64,000 nucleotides of DNA from Edolisoma coerulescens (taxonomy: Eukaryota > Chordata > Aves > Passeriformes > Campephagidae), in the NCBI GenBank assembly GCA_013397115.1, contig VWZW01002314.1, forward strand, positions 1,554,090-1,618,089, given 5' to 3'. Position numbers and translations under genes: made by a program. The notes beneath the pieces were generated by a model. It was not told where the DNA came from and ran no database searches. It was given only the letters and a program-made list of their open reading frames with translations. Below are positions 1 to 14,540 of this stretch, one piece after another. How positions within the stretch are numbered: position 1 is the first letter of the stretch; each line of letters starts with the position of its first letter.

Positions 1-3000
1 CAAATTTTAGGGACACCTATAGGGACTGTTTCCTCAGAAAGGTGTTTCAGTGGGAACACAGAAAATGTAGTGGATCTGTACAAGCCCTAACAGTTTCTCT
101 CAAGCAAGGAAAGAGAGAGAATCTCAGTTTTAGTGTGCATCAACACAAAAACCTGCTTTTTACTTCCATTTAGCAGCCATATTGTAATTAGAATGGTGTA
201 AAATCCTAATAAAGACAAAAAAGAGAGCTTGCCATTTTCACAGGCTAGCAGATAAAACCTTTCTGGAATATAGCTGATTTATCTCAATGTACTCAAAGAC
301 CAGAGAAGCTAAGATCTTATCCCAAACAAATCATATATTTTATAAATAAAAATATATATTCTCCTAGAGTTGAAAAGAATTTAACTTGTGTTGACCAGTC
401 ATGGATTTGCACACCTTCATGCAGAAGACAAGAGCACTAAGAATTTGTTTCCCCACTTGGAATATTCTCTGTCCTAGTGACAGAAGAGAGCTAGTACCAT
501 TCAGTAAGCAAAACTGTATTAAGAGCAACTGCTGGAAATGCTTACTCTCTGTTTTTGAAAATGTACTAATATCCATCTCCAATAAACCCTGTTTTATACA
601 ATATATGCCCACCTGATATATTTTTGTAGCCCAGATGATATGTACATGCTTTGCATCATTTAATTTAAAATATTCTCACCTTAATGGTGGGAAGAAGACC
701 TTAATTTATAGAAGGAGCTCCAGGGGGTGCTTCACCGTTTTGCTAAAGATGGGATTCATCTACTGACTGCTATAGAAGGAACCGCAAAATATTGAATTGG
801 TTAGACAAAAAATTGAACCACCTATGAAATGGTATTTACTTATGTGAAAAAAAATTCTGGCAACTTACAAAGAGATATTGAAATACTCATGAGTCAGAAC
901 ATTTTATTTTAAAATAGTTCTCTAGAAGATTTGATACTGCACCAGAATATTTTTACTCTGTAATTCTTTTAACATGAAATGGCTCTTTCTCATATAAACA
1001 CACACAAATCAGCCGTCACACTAAACCACTGAATTATTGCCTACTTGGTAAGACCTAATACTTCTCCCTTCCCAGCCACCCTAGTGGATAAAGAAAACTT
1101 TTCCTCTGTTCTTTATAAGCATTGGCAATATTGGAAAGTTATTTTCAAATGGAACATTTTCAAGAAAAACCTGTCATAACTGCCTGGCTTTGGAGCTCGC
1201 CTCACCCTTTTACATCATTTCATAACAAGATAACTTGCACAGAGCTTCACTTCCTCCTTTTGATATGTCCACACTGAAAAAAGAGGTTTGGTGGTTTGTT
1301 AAGTCCAAGTTATCAGTGGTTTAATTAGTATTTACAGTGGTCTTATAGTGTTCTACCACTGCCTTTAAGAGCCATAATAACACAGGGATAGCAGAGACCT
1401 CAGGATGGAAGGAGAGATCCAGAATCTCGCGTATGCTTGTAGAGGCCATGCTGAGTGGAGTCAGCCATGGCTTCTCTGCTCCTGCTACTCCTGCTGACCA
1501 GGTTGGAATAAACAGCAGCTGCTTTTCCATGCTGCCATCACAGCTTCGCTTACTGCACAAGGAGAGACCCAAGGAATCCAGCTTAAAAAATTGCTTCTGC
1601 AGTTCATGGTAACCAAAGTGTTCAGCTCATGTGTCAAGGTGAATTATCTACAAAGCAAAAAAACCCCGAACCCAGAAACATCCTCCCAGAATGATTATAG
1701 TTAGTAATAATAGTATGAAATTAGGGAATAATAATATGTAGGACATAAGTAAGGCTAAAACAGGCAGTAAAACTGGCTTCAACAAACTACCACCATCTGG
1801 TCTACATCATGAATTCACTAGTTTGGGATCAACTTTATCTATTACAAACTGAAAACTTAAAAAGGAATAGTAATATACTCCAACCCAGACTAATATTTTT
1901 AAATACTGAAAGGAGTTCAAAGTTACTGAGACCCAAATTATGGCTCAGAAGCTGAGAATATGCTTGATTTTCCACAGAAACGGGTCCCTTTTGGAATGGG
2001 TAAAAAACTTGTTGACAAGATTGACTTTACAATACTTAACAGTGTGCATACTCCAAGAAAAGAAAGAATTTGAAAGAATTTTTGTGATTTATTAGTTACT
2101 TTGTGAACACTGTAATGAAAATGTATCTAGTGAGATCTTTTGAGTCTTATCAATCTTTGTTACAAATTATTAGATTTTTTTTAGAATAACATATATGCCT
2201 CACATAATCTATAATTAAATGAATTCCATTAGTTAAATGAAATTTCATGCATAAATTGAATTTGAAAAATTATGAGTCAATTGTAATGAAACAGTTATTA
2301 ATACCCACTGTATTAAGTGGTTACAATCACCAGATTCAGGTAACTCAAAAGTGAATCTTTTGTGACATGAACAATAACACAATAAAATATTAGCTTCTCT
2401 GTAAATAACATAGATAGAAGTATTTTACTAAACGCAGTCAGCACAGACTCAAATTGTTTGCCCAATAGTTCCGTTTTCCCACCTCTTTCTGCTCTTTAAT
2501 GATCTGTTTACAGGGCTACTGGCACATTAAAGACACAGTTAGGGCACCTGTGGGCTCTCAGGTTTTTTTTTCCCGGGAAACAGCAAAGGTGGATGAAAGG
2601 AGAAAGAGCCAAAAGAGGTCAATGTGAAAAAATTAGGGTTTTTTCAGCCTCCCATTTCTAAGAGTACTAGTTTTGCACTGTTTTCTCCCAGAAAAAAAAG
2701 AATAATGAAAAATGAAGCCTAGAGGTATTCTTACTTTTTGGCAGATTTGCACCAATGCAGTGTCACAGATGCTTTTTAACTGGCCAATAGACTCCAGATG
2801 CTCATTGATGATATTTTGAGATCCAAAAGAATCCTTTAAGGCACTGCTTGTTTCCAAGACCACAGGCTCTCAAGCTAAAGTGTGAGGTGTAATTTTTGTT
2901 GGGATCTCTCAGAAAAATTCAATTGCAAAATAAAGTCTTGCAACCAGAAGTGGGAAGATGCTGCTGGACATTCAAGAATAATCGAAATCATGAGGCAATG

Positions 3001-6000
3001 ATTTCAGAAATTGCTTCCTTACACTGTATGGTGTGTCTCACTCACACTGTCACTGTCACTATGTCACGGTGCTCCTCTGTGTTCACTGTATACTCATCCT
3101 CTAAATTCAAGAAAAGATCTCTAGAAGTTTTCCTCACATGTATTTTTGGCTGCTTTTCCCACAGTTCTTAGATTGACCTATATAACCACAGTCCACTTTA
3201 GAGTCAAGATTAAAAGTTATGTGCAAGGTTTCCCAGGTGAAAGGTTCTTCCCCGGCTTCTCTGAACCCCCAGTGTGAAAGAGAGAGAGAGGTCCTTTCTT
3301 GCATTCAGAAGCCCATACAGACCCTCAGCAGTGGCCTCGGCTCAAAAGCATCAATAGTGCATTCAGATAGGAAAGGGGGAACTTTGTTCATTAATTTTGA
3401 TCAAGTCAGTAATAATCTTTTCTTCCCTCAGAAATAGAGTGACTTTTGGGCTGCCATGAAGAGTCAGTTTGATTGCTGTGGAAACTCCCACAGCAGCTTT
3501 CAACACCTGGTTGTGATCCACTGACTGCAGTGGATAGGTTTGCAAGGAAAAGAAAATTCACTGGTTATTTATTTCCAGACTTAAAGGGGAGACTTTCTTT
3601 TACATTTTACTTTCTGCAAGGTGAGGGCTCTTGTAGTAGTGAGCTGTGCAGGCTTGTGTTTGAGTTGAAAAGCCTCACAAGGATGGAGGGGGAACCTGCA
3701 TGTCTGTCTCTTCCTCCTGTTGCTGCTGCAGCGAGGCGTGCACTGATTTATTCAAATTACAGCAGACGATCAGTAGTGAGCCACTAATGGGGTAATTTAC
3801 GTCTCCCTTCATTCCCCTGATGTTTGTAGCAGGAGAAAGTGTTGAGACAATGCAATGAAAATGAAAAGAAAAGAAGAGAAACAGAAGAGAAGAAAAAAAA
3901 CAAATGAAAAGTGAAATCTTGACTGAGGAACAGACTGACTCCTCTAGTATGTGTACCAAAACTTCTGATGTATTTGCTGGGCTTCTGAGAGGAACAGAAT
4001 GGTGTGTTGTTCCTAATGCAAACATCATTCTGAGGCTGTTCGTTTTCATATTTAGTCATATCACAGCAAAGCTAAGGGGGTGTCAATCACACTCGGTACA
4101 TCTGACTGGGAGAGCGCTCCCTTCACAGCTGCATCTGGCAGAATACACTCCGTATTTATTATATTTTTAGTAAGGCATGCTATCTTGTTCGTGTGTGAGA
4201 AACTGTAATGCATCTTTCACATTTAAAGTGCCCTCCGAAGCTTTCTGCCTCACAACCTCCTGCCTACTTTCACTGTTACCACTAAATTTTTTATATTGTC
4301 TTGAGCATCTCTGAAAGAATTGCAAATTCCAGATAGAACATGATTAATTTAGCACTATCGTCTCCTACAATATAGTGTACAGCCGTCCATCCTGCTTCTG
4401 TGCTGCTGTGTCTTATCTCGGCTCTTAGAGAAAAACTAAATTAAGGCAAAGGCTGAAGTCACTCATGTGTACTACTTTTAAAATTAATTTTTGCTGACAG
4501 CACCACAGAGTCAAAAGCATGTAGTTGCATTATGAAAGCCAGAAGAGAGATTAAAATATATGTGTATTTTTGTTATTCCAGGAAAGAGAGTCTTTTGCTC
4601 CTTCTACATTAGTCATTTTCCCAAAGGACTCTACATCCTTCCTTATTTGGGGAGTAAAAGTTGAAACATCGCTCTCCTTTCCATTTGCTAAAGATTTTTG
4701 CTTTTTATTGTGTTTAACTCCTTATTCTTGCTATCTTCTTTGCAAGATGCGAGTGAAGTTTTATGATGGGCAATTTGGGTGAGGGAGATGAAGGACAATT
4801 TGAAGACACTATCATTGTTTGCAGTGTGTCTCATTTTCAGCAAATGATTTAATTTGAGAGGAATCCTCCTTGGTCTCTAAAAGCTTAAAATGGTTCAGTT
4901 CTGTGCACTTGAAACAATCTTCTCCCTAAAATTGACTTTTATTTTAACTTTAAAAGTTGTAAAATGTTCAGAAATGAAACATTGATTTTCTAACTGAACT
5001 TCACATTTTTCTCAACTTTTTCACTATCAGGGAATACAATACTTCTCTCTTGTCTTGTCCTAAAGCAAGTCCTGCAGTGTAGTTTTTAAAACTAGGTTGA
5101 ACCCCAAATCTGTATTTATCTGGATTTATTTCCTTTTTCTCTCCCTGGTATTACTTTTCACCTCTCTGATGCAGAAATTAAACTGAAAGAAAAGCAGTGG
5201 GGAAAAGAATACGTTTTCTATGATGCAGCTGCTTCCCTGAACCTCCATTATCACTGTTCCAGCGGGTATGGAGTGCAGCGCAGGCAGACTCTGCCATTCC
5301 TTGTTTACTGCTCTCTGAAGCAGGGTGAACTGTGTACTCACTATCTTCCAGATTACCAGTGAGGTTTAGTTGATGCTTCTTAATCAGATCAAAGATGGAG
5401 AGAACGCAGCAGCCTTGCTCATCCAGCATTCCCTTTCAACGCGACTAACGTCAGGCAACAGGCTGGCTTTTCTCACAGTGGCCACGCTTACAAGAAGCCT
5501 TTGCAGCAGCTCTGAAGAGTGTCTCTTCCAGGATGGTACAGCAGAAACAGCCCCTTTGAAAACATGTTTGAAAGCAGAGTGATGTGCCACCAAGCTGAGC
5601 TACTCACAATATACACATCAAAGGGAGCAGTTAGAGCAGCAAGAAGACAGCGTTGTGAAGGCTTAACATGACTGCATGGACTCCCCATGCTGCAATTGCA
5701 CTTGTCAAGGGACATTAAAAATTGTATCCTGGTATATGAGACCCTGTGTGTGACTCTATTGCAGAAAAGGACTTTCAGGAACGAGTAAGGAATCAGAATT
5801 ATTTTGATGAGTAAGAGCAACACTCTACATAAGATCTAGACAACAAGTTATAAACTGGGATTTTTAATGGATCACAAACTAAATGTGGTTGAAAATATCA
5901 CTCTTTCAGAGAGACAAATTCCACAATGTGATATATCATTAGGAACACAGCTTTCAAGACACATCAGTACATCCTTCTGGTCTCATCTGCCTTGACAAGG

Positions 6001-9000
6001 CCTCTACTGTAAACTTTGTCTATTTCAGGTACTGTATTTCAAGGCAGATGTGGGCTAAAGCAAGAAGTACAGTGAGTTTCAAGAATTAGAAAAGATTTAG
6101 AGACTTTTTGACTTTTATGATCAGAATTATTTAGTCTAAAGAACAGTAATTCAAGCAGGAACATGGTAGGCATTTCCAAGAACATGAATTTTTTCTCATA
6201 TATTTATTTTCAAATAAGAAAAAAAGACTTTTTTTCACATTCATGTGACCAGGAAAAGGAAGGATGCACGCATTCATAACAGAAGAATTGCAGAATAATT
6301 CAGAATACCCTTAATGGTAAGGGATTCTGAAGCACTGGGATAGTCTGTATGCATCTTTGTGGATTATTTCCCATTGCAGAGCACATTCAAGAAAAAGTGA
6401 TCAGGAGTGATGTGAACAGAGCTGATCCTGTATTGCAACAATGCAATGGAGAAGATGAAGTCGCTAGGATGTTTTACTATCTACTTTTTATTATATCAGT
6501 CCCTAAGAGAGGTTGTGAAAATTAGGTATTTGGGTTTAATATTACATTGCCCTTCTTCCAGTGGGTGCACGAACAGGACAAAAGTGACAGGGAAAAATCT
6601 ACTGACAGAAAGCTTAGCGTGGTATTTTGGATGCAATTCTTTTGCACTTTGTTCTACAATGCATATCAGATTATGTCCTGGCCTCTAATGGATAAAACCA
6701 TTATCCGTGGATAACGGATGGATAAAAAGCTTCCCCAAGAAAGGAAGTTTTTCCATGTATTGGAACAGTAAGACATTAGGTAACACATGCAGAGAAGCAC
6801 AGATCAGTAACAAAGGCCTCCATTTTCCTTTTGATAAAACCCAGAAAGCCTTGAGCAAAACATGCAGGTAGCTTGAAGCAACCAAGAAACTAAAAGTCCT
6901 GTGTGGCAAAGTGCTCTTCTGGCAGATGCGTATCCCTGCACAGCCACTTGGCTTCTGCTGAAGTCTGAGAATGGATGCCTTCCAGACCTAGACACAAAGG
7001 AAAGAAACAACTCAATCCAGAATTACTAGGGCTGAAACTTTGCATTGAGGAGGTATGGGCCAGAGGTTCACAACTTATGTTGATTTCTGTGGCGACTGGA
7101 ATATATTGGGAATACACAGGAACCAAAACAAGACAAAGGAATATTTTGAAAGAAGCCTACCAATTCTACTAATCTTTTGGAATTCCCTAAAGGAAAATTC
7201 TTTTTTGACAGCTAATATCTCAGTGGAAGACTGAAAACACCAAAATAAACAGAACAACAGAACTTTCATTAAAGTAATTCCATTAGCAGTATGATCTGGA
7301 ACAGTAGGGGTTTGTGGTTTTTTGTGGACTTTTTCTTCTATTAAAAATTATCCACAAAAATATGCTGGATTGTTTTGCAATAATTGGACAATTTTGCCAA
7401 GATACCTACATGATTTAGGAGTCAAACTCTCATCATCAAATGAAGTGAAGCAATAATTTAAAAAATAGTCTCAGCTTCTTATTAGCTCATCAGGCCATAC
7501 TTGATATCTACTTGATTAAGACTCAGAGGGGTGATCAAGTGTTTTGCTTATGGAAAGGAATTTGGTATTGTAGTTAGGATTTAGGAGATCTGTTTCAGTT
7601 CTTAATTTTACCTCCAAATCGACAGTGAGACAAGCAGTACATAATGAAACTTAAGGGCCCACAGTTAATTTTTACATGCCTGAGGAGTCATTTTTCATGA
7701 GGAAACAGGCATACATAATTACTCGGAATATCTGTGTTGCTCCAGTGTTTATAGTTTCAACATTGGATGTGCAGCTATTGGGAAAAAGAGAAGGGATTTA
7801 AAAAATGAAATCATAGCAAAATTAATGGAATAAGTGTGAATGACAGATTTTTAGTATGCCAAGTAAGTGGGGAGGGCAAAAAATGAGATTCAATGAGATA
7901 ATAAACCTTGTATTTTTCTTCAGGCTAAAAACTAAAACCAAGACATTTCCTTTCAGGTAGACTTGAAAAGATTTTTCACTGAAAAGATGCAAATTAAGAA
8001 ACCAAAATATTTCATCCTAAAAACACTGAAATTTCTCACTCGATAATTTATTTACTGGCTGCCTCATTTTTCTGTTTATTTGCATCACAGCTATTTGTCA
8101 AATTCACAAGGAGCTATACTATCTATTGAACTACATCTTTTGTCGGTATTTTACAAATCCACAAATTAAGGTAACTTATTCCTAAATTTCTGGCCATATA
8201 TTTGTTAACTCTAATGTGCACAGCTTTCATTACCTCCCAAAAAAACCCTTTATCCATCAATTTCCTTGTGAAAGAATAGCTTAAAATATAGGTCCCCTGA
8301 AAGTCAATGAGACTTAAAGAGTCTATGCCACTTCATCATTTTAGTAAATTGCCCTCCAAACTCCTACACATACATGTGTGTACAGATTTGTCTATACTGA
8401 ATTTATTATAAATGAATTAATATTAAAACAGCATTATGAAAAAGAGAAATTAGAAGGAAATTGTGAGATTCACCTATCATTTATTTGAGCTTTAAAAGAA
8501 TTAAATACACAAATGAGAGGAAACTGCTACCACAAGCACCTCAATATTAACATTTAGGGTTCCAGATAATTTTTAAATAGCTCTCTACAACACCCTGCCC
8601 ATGTTCCCATTCTCCTCCCCAGGCAAACAACTAAACAAGAGCAGTAGCAGCAGTTTACCCACCAAGTTTGTGATTTCACAGACTCTAAAGAAAATATTAT
8701 AAACGACAAATTGTCTAGAGTGAATTAAGAGTAGTATTTGCACATTTTTTTGCTTGGCTGAGCTCATACTGTTTCTTTGGGAATAAGCTATCAGTTTTTA
8801 ACATTTCCTTTGCCTTATTCCCCTAGCACAGCATCACTCGCCTTTTACATTTTCTGCTGTTTTATCTCTGTGAGAAAGAGGTGTAAGTTAATTTTGCTCT
8901 TGGGATAGAGATGTGCAAGAAGCAAAATTTCCAAACTTCCGATTAATGGCTGGAGGCAACCAAAGGATCATCTTTGTCCTGAGATTAAAGGACTGTTTCA

Positions 9001-11055
9001 TGCTGAGCGAGGCTTTCAGGCACTTGGAATTTGCACCCAAAGCCTGTCATTTAAATTATTGGCACCAAATAGGTTGCTTGAAAGAGAAAGCCCTGCACTG
9101 CTTCCCCACCCTTCACTTAAATCTGTAAAGCAATTTCTCAGTGTCTGCAGAAAAGTACTGGGCCACTGGTTTCACTGTTCTGATCCCTTCCTACATAGGG
9201 CTATTGGAACATATTGTCCTGTAACTGCGTGAAAACTGTTTGGTACCTCCTAAATTTCCAGAATCCTTTCACTTCTGTCTTCCTTTCCACTAATAATGGA
9301 TGACATAGGCACAGAAGAAAAGGCAGCACACATGGTTCAGATGAGGAGTCTTGCCACTACAGGGTATGTGGGGAGATGTATTATTCTTAGTTAAGTATGA
9401 TATTCTCCACAGAGCAGAGGACCACTTGGGTAGAAAATGATGCCTTTTTGCTCTTCTGCTTATAGAAACATATGCTTTCCTAAGGTATTTTCCTTTGTGG
9501 GAGATTTACATGACTAGTGCAGCAAGGCATGAGATGTTTCCCAAACTCAGGCATGAGTTATTTCCCCAAGTTCTTTCTGTCAGCACATCTTTTCTTTGAA
9601 GTGGGGGATGAGAGGGTCCACAGTCTTTGGCCTCTTCTTCCATTCTCACACCAGCAAAAGCATCCAGCATTTTCAGGCCTAGGCAGTAGACATATTAAAG
9701 CAGAGCCACATCAGGTCTCAGCAAGGTGTCAGAGGAGGACTTCTGTGTTGAATTTCGATCACAGGGACTGCAACTCTCACGTAAGGCACCATCACTCGGT
9801 CTGAGCAACAGGAAAATAGTACATGGAGATGATTTTGCTCAGCTCATATTTTAAAAATGAGCTGGTATGTAATAGCTTTCAACTTACTGCTGTAGGAAAT
9901 GCAGGGTCCTTGGCTGGATAGGCAGGAGAAGCTAAAACCACAAACTAGAAGCACTGTGCCAGTGAGGGTGCCCTCTCTCAGCACAGGTCCATTATCACCA
10001 GAGCAGGCTCTGAAAGCCCTTGTTTCACTCCAAGCAGCAAAATGTGAAGTATTTTAAGGACTTATTCACTCTGTCCTGTGCTACAGGAACAGCCTGTGCC
10101 GTTTCACCCTCTAGCAGAATTTGTGGGTGACAGTGTCAGGATTTTGGCTGAGGGTCCTTGTGAGAAGCATGTGCTAGAACAGCAACCCTCTCACACTGAG
10201 GTGAGTTCCCCTTGTCACTCACCAGCTTCTCAACATTTTATGCCTCAGAAATCTTTCACTCTGTAACAGGACCTGTTGTGATGAAAATATCTAACAATTC
10301 CTCTGCAAAATCTCACAAAAACAGTTAGTGCTATGAAAAGTTTACTGCTCAGCTTAATGACAAAGCAACAGATGTGTGAGACAGAAAGCTACACATAAGA
10401 ATGATGACAAAACTAGAGCTCCGACAGCAACAAACAGACATCTCTCCACAGGCAACCCCAAAAGAAACTTCAGAAGCTTGAGACTGTGTAAGTGAAAATC
10501 CTAATGGAATTTTTTCAATGCCTTTCAATGGGATGTGCAAGAGAAGTACAGAAATACATGTGTGATATTTAGGTCAGTGGGCAGTATGGGATGAGCATTC
10601 AGTGGTAGGTTGTGGTAATGGCCAATAAAACCCCACCACTTTAAAACTTACATTTTTCATATGAACATATCCTTGAAAAGTTTTAGGAAAGAAATCAAGA
10701 AAAATAAGCATATCCCTGTCACTTAAAGCTGAGACTACAAGGCACTTTCTGTGAGAATTAATGTTTGTTGAAACACTGTATTTAATTTTACATGGTTATG
10801 TGTCTTTTTAAGAGAAAAAGAAACCAGTCTCTCTCTGATGCAAAGAAAATCCTTTCAGTAACTGCAAACATTGAGTTGTACTTTCAATACGGATACTACC
10901 AGATGTAAAACTACTTGGGGCACATAGTGGGGGTTTACTGCAGTTAAAGTTAATGTTAGTGTTTATTTTGCTTAATAAAAGTTTGTGCAATTGAGGGTGC
11001 TGTGTAGTGACTAATGGGATAATACAAAGGAATTTTATTATCTGTTTAAGATGGT
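1..11055. other. Unique AT-rich non-coding sequence, no gene seen
   Basis: This stretch has no open frame above about 125 codons, and none of the translations resembles a known protein. The longer frames at 3675-4059 (minus) are a purine-rich tract read backwards as Phe/Ser/Leu-rich peptide. Simple features inside it are a GA run at 3278-3291, a purine-rich tract at 3855-3915, and a short CACTGT-type repeat at 3031-3066. I see no CR1 tail or LTR ends here. It could be intergenic or deep intronic; the sequence alone does not decide. Confidence 0.6.
3855..3915 (+). repeat. Purine-rich (A/G) low-complexity tract
   Basis: About 60 bases that are almost entirely A and G, made of GAAAA, AAGAGAA and a run of eight A. 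It explains the apparent minus-strand open frames here, which are rich in Phe, Ser and Leu. No function is implied. Confidence 0.8.
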
Positions 11056-11261
11056 CTGTGAGGGTGGTGGGGCACTGGCACAGGTTGTCTGGAGAAGTTG
11101 TGGATGCCCCATCCTCGGAGGCGTTCAAGGCCAGGCTGCATGGATCTCTGAGCAACCTGATCGAGTGGAAGGTGTCCCTGCCCGTGTCAAGGGGGTTGGA
11201 ACTGGATGGTCTTTAAGGTCGCTTCCAAATCAAACCATTCTATGATTCTGTGATTCTATGA
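11056..11261 (+). mobile_element. CR1 LINE, 5'-truncated 3' end
   Basis: This is the 3' untranslated end of a chicken-repeat-1 (CR1) non-LTR retrotransposon in sense orientation. It opens with the block about one hotel-key element before the tail (CTGTGAGGGTGGTGGGGCAC), runs through GTTGTGGATGCCCCATCC, GTTCAAGGCCAGGCTG and GGGGGTTGGAACTGGATG, and ends in the CR1 terminal octamer-type repeat ATTCTATGATTCTGTGATTC at 11239-11261. CR1 copies are usually 5'-truncated by incomplete reverse transcription, and only about 200 bp remain here, with no coding sequence. No target duplication is visible, as is normal for CR1. Subfamily not assigned. Confidence 0.93.
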
Positions 11262-12112
11262 TCTGTACATCAGATGCTGGTACGATGCACAGTGTCGTTG
11301 TCCCCCAAAAGAGAGTACCTCAAGTCTAATACAGTCAAGAGGAAAAAGCAGGTGGTTTGGGGCATTCTAGATGAATGCGCATTTAGCTTGGGCACTAAAG
11401 GTAAGTTCTCCAGTTAAGCAGAAATCTCAGTCTAGCATTCTAGCTAAATTAAATTTCTTTTCCTTTTTTGCCTTTTCAAGCCAATTAAAACACTATTCAA
11501 ACACCTCTTATGCATTATGTTATACTTTTGAGGCAGCTAATCATCATTCCTTGAGTCAGGTGATTCATGAAAGAGCAGATGGATCAGTTGTCTAACATTT
11601 CTCACTGAGAGAGTGTCATAACCTTGATTATACCTCAGAGCTTCCACCTCACAGCTGTCAATATTTAGCATCTTCGTGTCCACCCTCCCATCACCCGTAC
11701 TGCTCAGCTTTATCACATGCACTTGGCTTTACAACTCTACTCCACAAGGACAAAATCAGTTTTTCTTTATGTGTAGCAAAGGCTTCCCAAAACCTGGGGT
11801 TACCAAAAGTAACCCTAAGAGGAAGAGTCAAGCTTGACCTTATGACTTACTGAATACCCATGGCCTCCTACACAGGAGAGATGTCCTGACCAGCCAACAG
11901 TGAGAAAACTTTCAAATGGGGTTATGTTTAGCAAAATACCTGTATTCAAACCTACTGTCCCATTCTGTAGTAAGCCTGGCTTTCTTTTTAAGAAGTCCCC
12001 ATAAAAGAGATGATTATTTTTTCTTTAAAATTAATTTTAAAATTAATTACTTGATTATGCTTGCAAAGAAAAATTCGAAGAACTAAGGATGAAAGCTAAA
12101 AATCTGTGAAGG

Positions 12113-12203
12113 AAACAAAAAACCCACGTTTTTGTTTGGGTGGGTTTTTTGTTTGTTTGTGGGGGGAGGGGGTTTGTTGGTTTTTAGTTGGGTGGTTTTT
12201 TTG
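12113..12203 (+). repeat. Perfect 15-bp inverted repeat leading into a G/T-rich tract
   Basis: The left arm AAACAAAAAACCCAC (12113-12127) is the exact reverse complement of GTGGGTTTTTTGTTT (12140-12154), with a 12-base loop. The right arm continues into about 50 bases of almost pure G and T holding runs of six and five G (12161-12173). The DNA could fold as a hairpin or, on the plus strand, contribute to a G-quadruplex, though the loops are long. No transposon termini are apparent. Confidence 0.8.
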
Positions 12204-12667
12204 TAAGAAAATCCTGACAATCTGTATGCCTGTGGTAGACTTTTATCTGCTTGCTTGAAAAACTAGGACTGCTAGCACAATTTCATTGATCATTTCTCAT
12301 GCTAATTCTTAATTAGATTAAATGAAAGACAAAGTAATTTGCTTTGCTTCTGTTGCAGTACTGAACAGGACTTTGGTGTGGCTTCATTCAGAAGAGGTAC
12401 AGATCATCCTCAATTTTTTTCCTGAAAGCTAAAGTTCAAACTCTTGCTAGCACATTTCTAGACCAGGCCCTAATTTCTGGGGAAATTAAAAATTTACAGG
12501 AAATGTTACAGGAAATCTCTTGCAATTTTTTATGCATTTTCATCTCTACAAGTAAACTGACTTTAGGTATGAGTAAGACTAAGATATTACCTTCTGTATA
12601 TGCCAATAATTTTAGAGTGTTAAAAAAATTTCTATCCTCAATTTACAATACTCAGGGCTGGAAACAA

Positions 12668-12690
12668 AAGAGAGAGAGAAAGAGAGAGAA
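12668..12690 (+). repeat. (GA)n microsatellite
   Basis: Two GA runs, AGAGAGAGAGAAAGAGAGAGAA, with one interruption. Simple repeat only. Confidence 0.9.
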
Positions 12691-14540
12691 GGCTATTAGG
12701 AGTTTAAAAGTAAAAAACTGCCAAATTACTTTATAACAATGTTATATAGTATCAGAAATTACTGCTTAGCAAGCAGATCAAGTCCACTATGATTTTTACT
12801 TCAGAGTGGTCCCCCACAGACTTCTTATCTATTTATCTTTAAATGCTTAAAGAAATTCTTTACATCCTTTCCACTGAGAAGTGTGTTACCGGTTGTCATA
12901 ATTTTACCCTAGCATGAGAGGTCCCACTGCAATAACCACGGCAGAATTATTTCAGAACATGTTATTACTATACCCTAGAAATATTTTGTTGATCAAGCAT
13001 CTTTCAGAATACTGTTTTGCAGGAGAAAAAGGATCACAACAACTTAGGCTAGTTTTGGAAAGAAAATATCACCAATGACCACGTGGCTTTAGAAGGTAAC
13101 TTTTGGATTCCTCAGAAATCAAATCAACAAATAAAATATATGCAAGTCTTAAAATTCATTGTTTTAGGGAATCCTTGCATTTCAGCTGTTCTTAGTTCTG
13201 TCTCAGCAGAATTGATTTCAAACTAAATGTTCAGTTTGCTTTTATCGGTATTGCTCTTGCGCTGACAATAGGTATTTGATTTCAGTTGTCTTTTCCCTTG
13301 TTTTGGTTCATGAATACCTGTCACAAGTGCCTCCCCAGGCACTTTGTTTATCTGTCTTCTCCTGATTAAATGTACCATTACTCCAGGTTTTAAAAGATCA
13401 CTTTCCAAGCAGGGGTCAGCAGCAAGACAGAGAATTTTCTTCTAGCATCTTTCTCCCTCTTTTAAAAATCAGAGCTGGATGTCTTCATAAGGGATGTGCT
13501 ATCCCCCACAGGAGTCATGTACTCTTTATAGAGTTTGATGAGTAAAGCACTAGAGACTGTATTAATCTAAATTCCATTACAGTATTATAATAGTCTTTTT
13601 CAGTTTTAAAGGTGTGCAGTTTAATTTTCAGTAGCAAAGATCTCTCAGTCTTTATTCTGGGGCTGATTTTGCCTCAGTTTCACCAAAAGAACTCCAGCAG
13701 TGCAGTCTGTGTCAGAAGGTGAGTCCAGACCACAACTTTCCCTCCTTAGCTGTATGTCCATCACTCAATAATAAATGAAAGTGAGCCCAGAAATGTGTTG
13801 CCAAACATTCAACGTATGGCTATTTCCTCTATTTAATGCAAAATCACTTCTTTAAAAGTCTGAATTTCTACATCTGGTTTGAATCTCAATAGACAGCGAT
13901 GAAGACTTCAGTAGATAAAAGAACATTTACCTGGGTGGTTATTTAACTTTGCAGGCTCATTAATCAAGTAGGACAAACCTCATTCAACAAACAGGTGTTT
14001 AATTGAATAGGTTTTTTCATCCATCCAATTTATGTTAAAATACCCTGTGCTAATTAGTTCACAGTTAGTCCCGAGTTGATTCACGATCAATTCATGTTCT
14101 TCACAAACATTGCTGCTGTTTTTAGGTGAGAAGTACACAACAAATAAAGAAACTATAGTATTTTGAACTGACCTAAGATATTGCCAGGGTGCTGTAAATG
14201 TTGAGGCAAAATAATAATCACATAGTGACTACAGAAAGAAAGAACAAGCAGAACAAATGATACAGATTTAATTGCAGAGGGGGGAAGGTCCTGCTTCATT
14301 GATACCTCTCTAAAACTATGTGGATTTTGTAGCAGGGAGCAAGAAAATTAATTTGAATGGTCTATGAGAAGAAAGGGAATCAAAAGGGATTTTGAGATCA
14401 AGGATGAACGCAATCATAGACTTCACTATGTAAGTCTCAAATCAGCTATGAGAGGACAGAACCATTATGGAAGACCCTGGAAAGGCTGACCCTTAGCAAT
14501 CAAAGGACAAAGGAAAAAAGCCTGGCATGTGCATAAAGGA

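Noticed and set aside
3675..4059. Two overlapping minus-strand frames with Phe/Ser/Leu-rich hydrophobic stretches
   Set aside because: The hydrophobic stretches are the reverse reading of a purine-rich tract at 3855-3915, not membrane segments.
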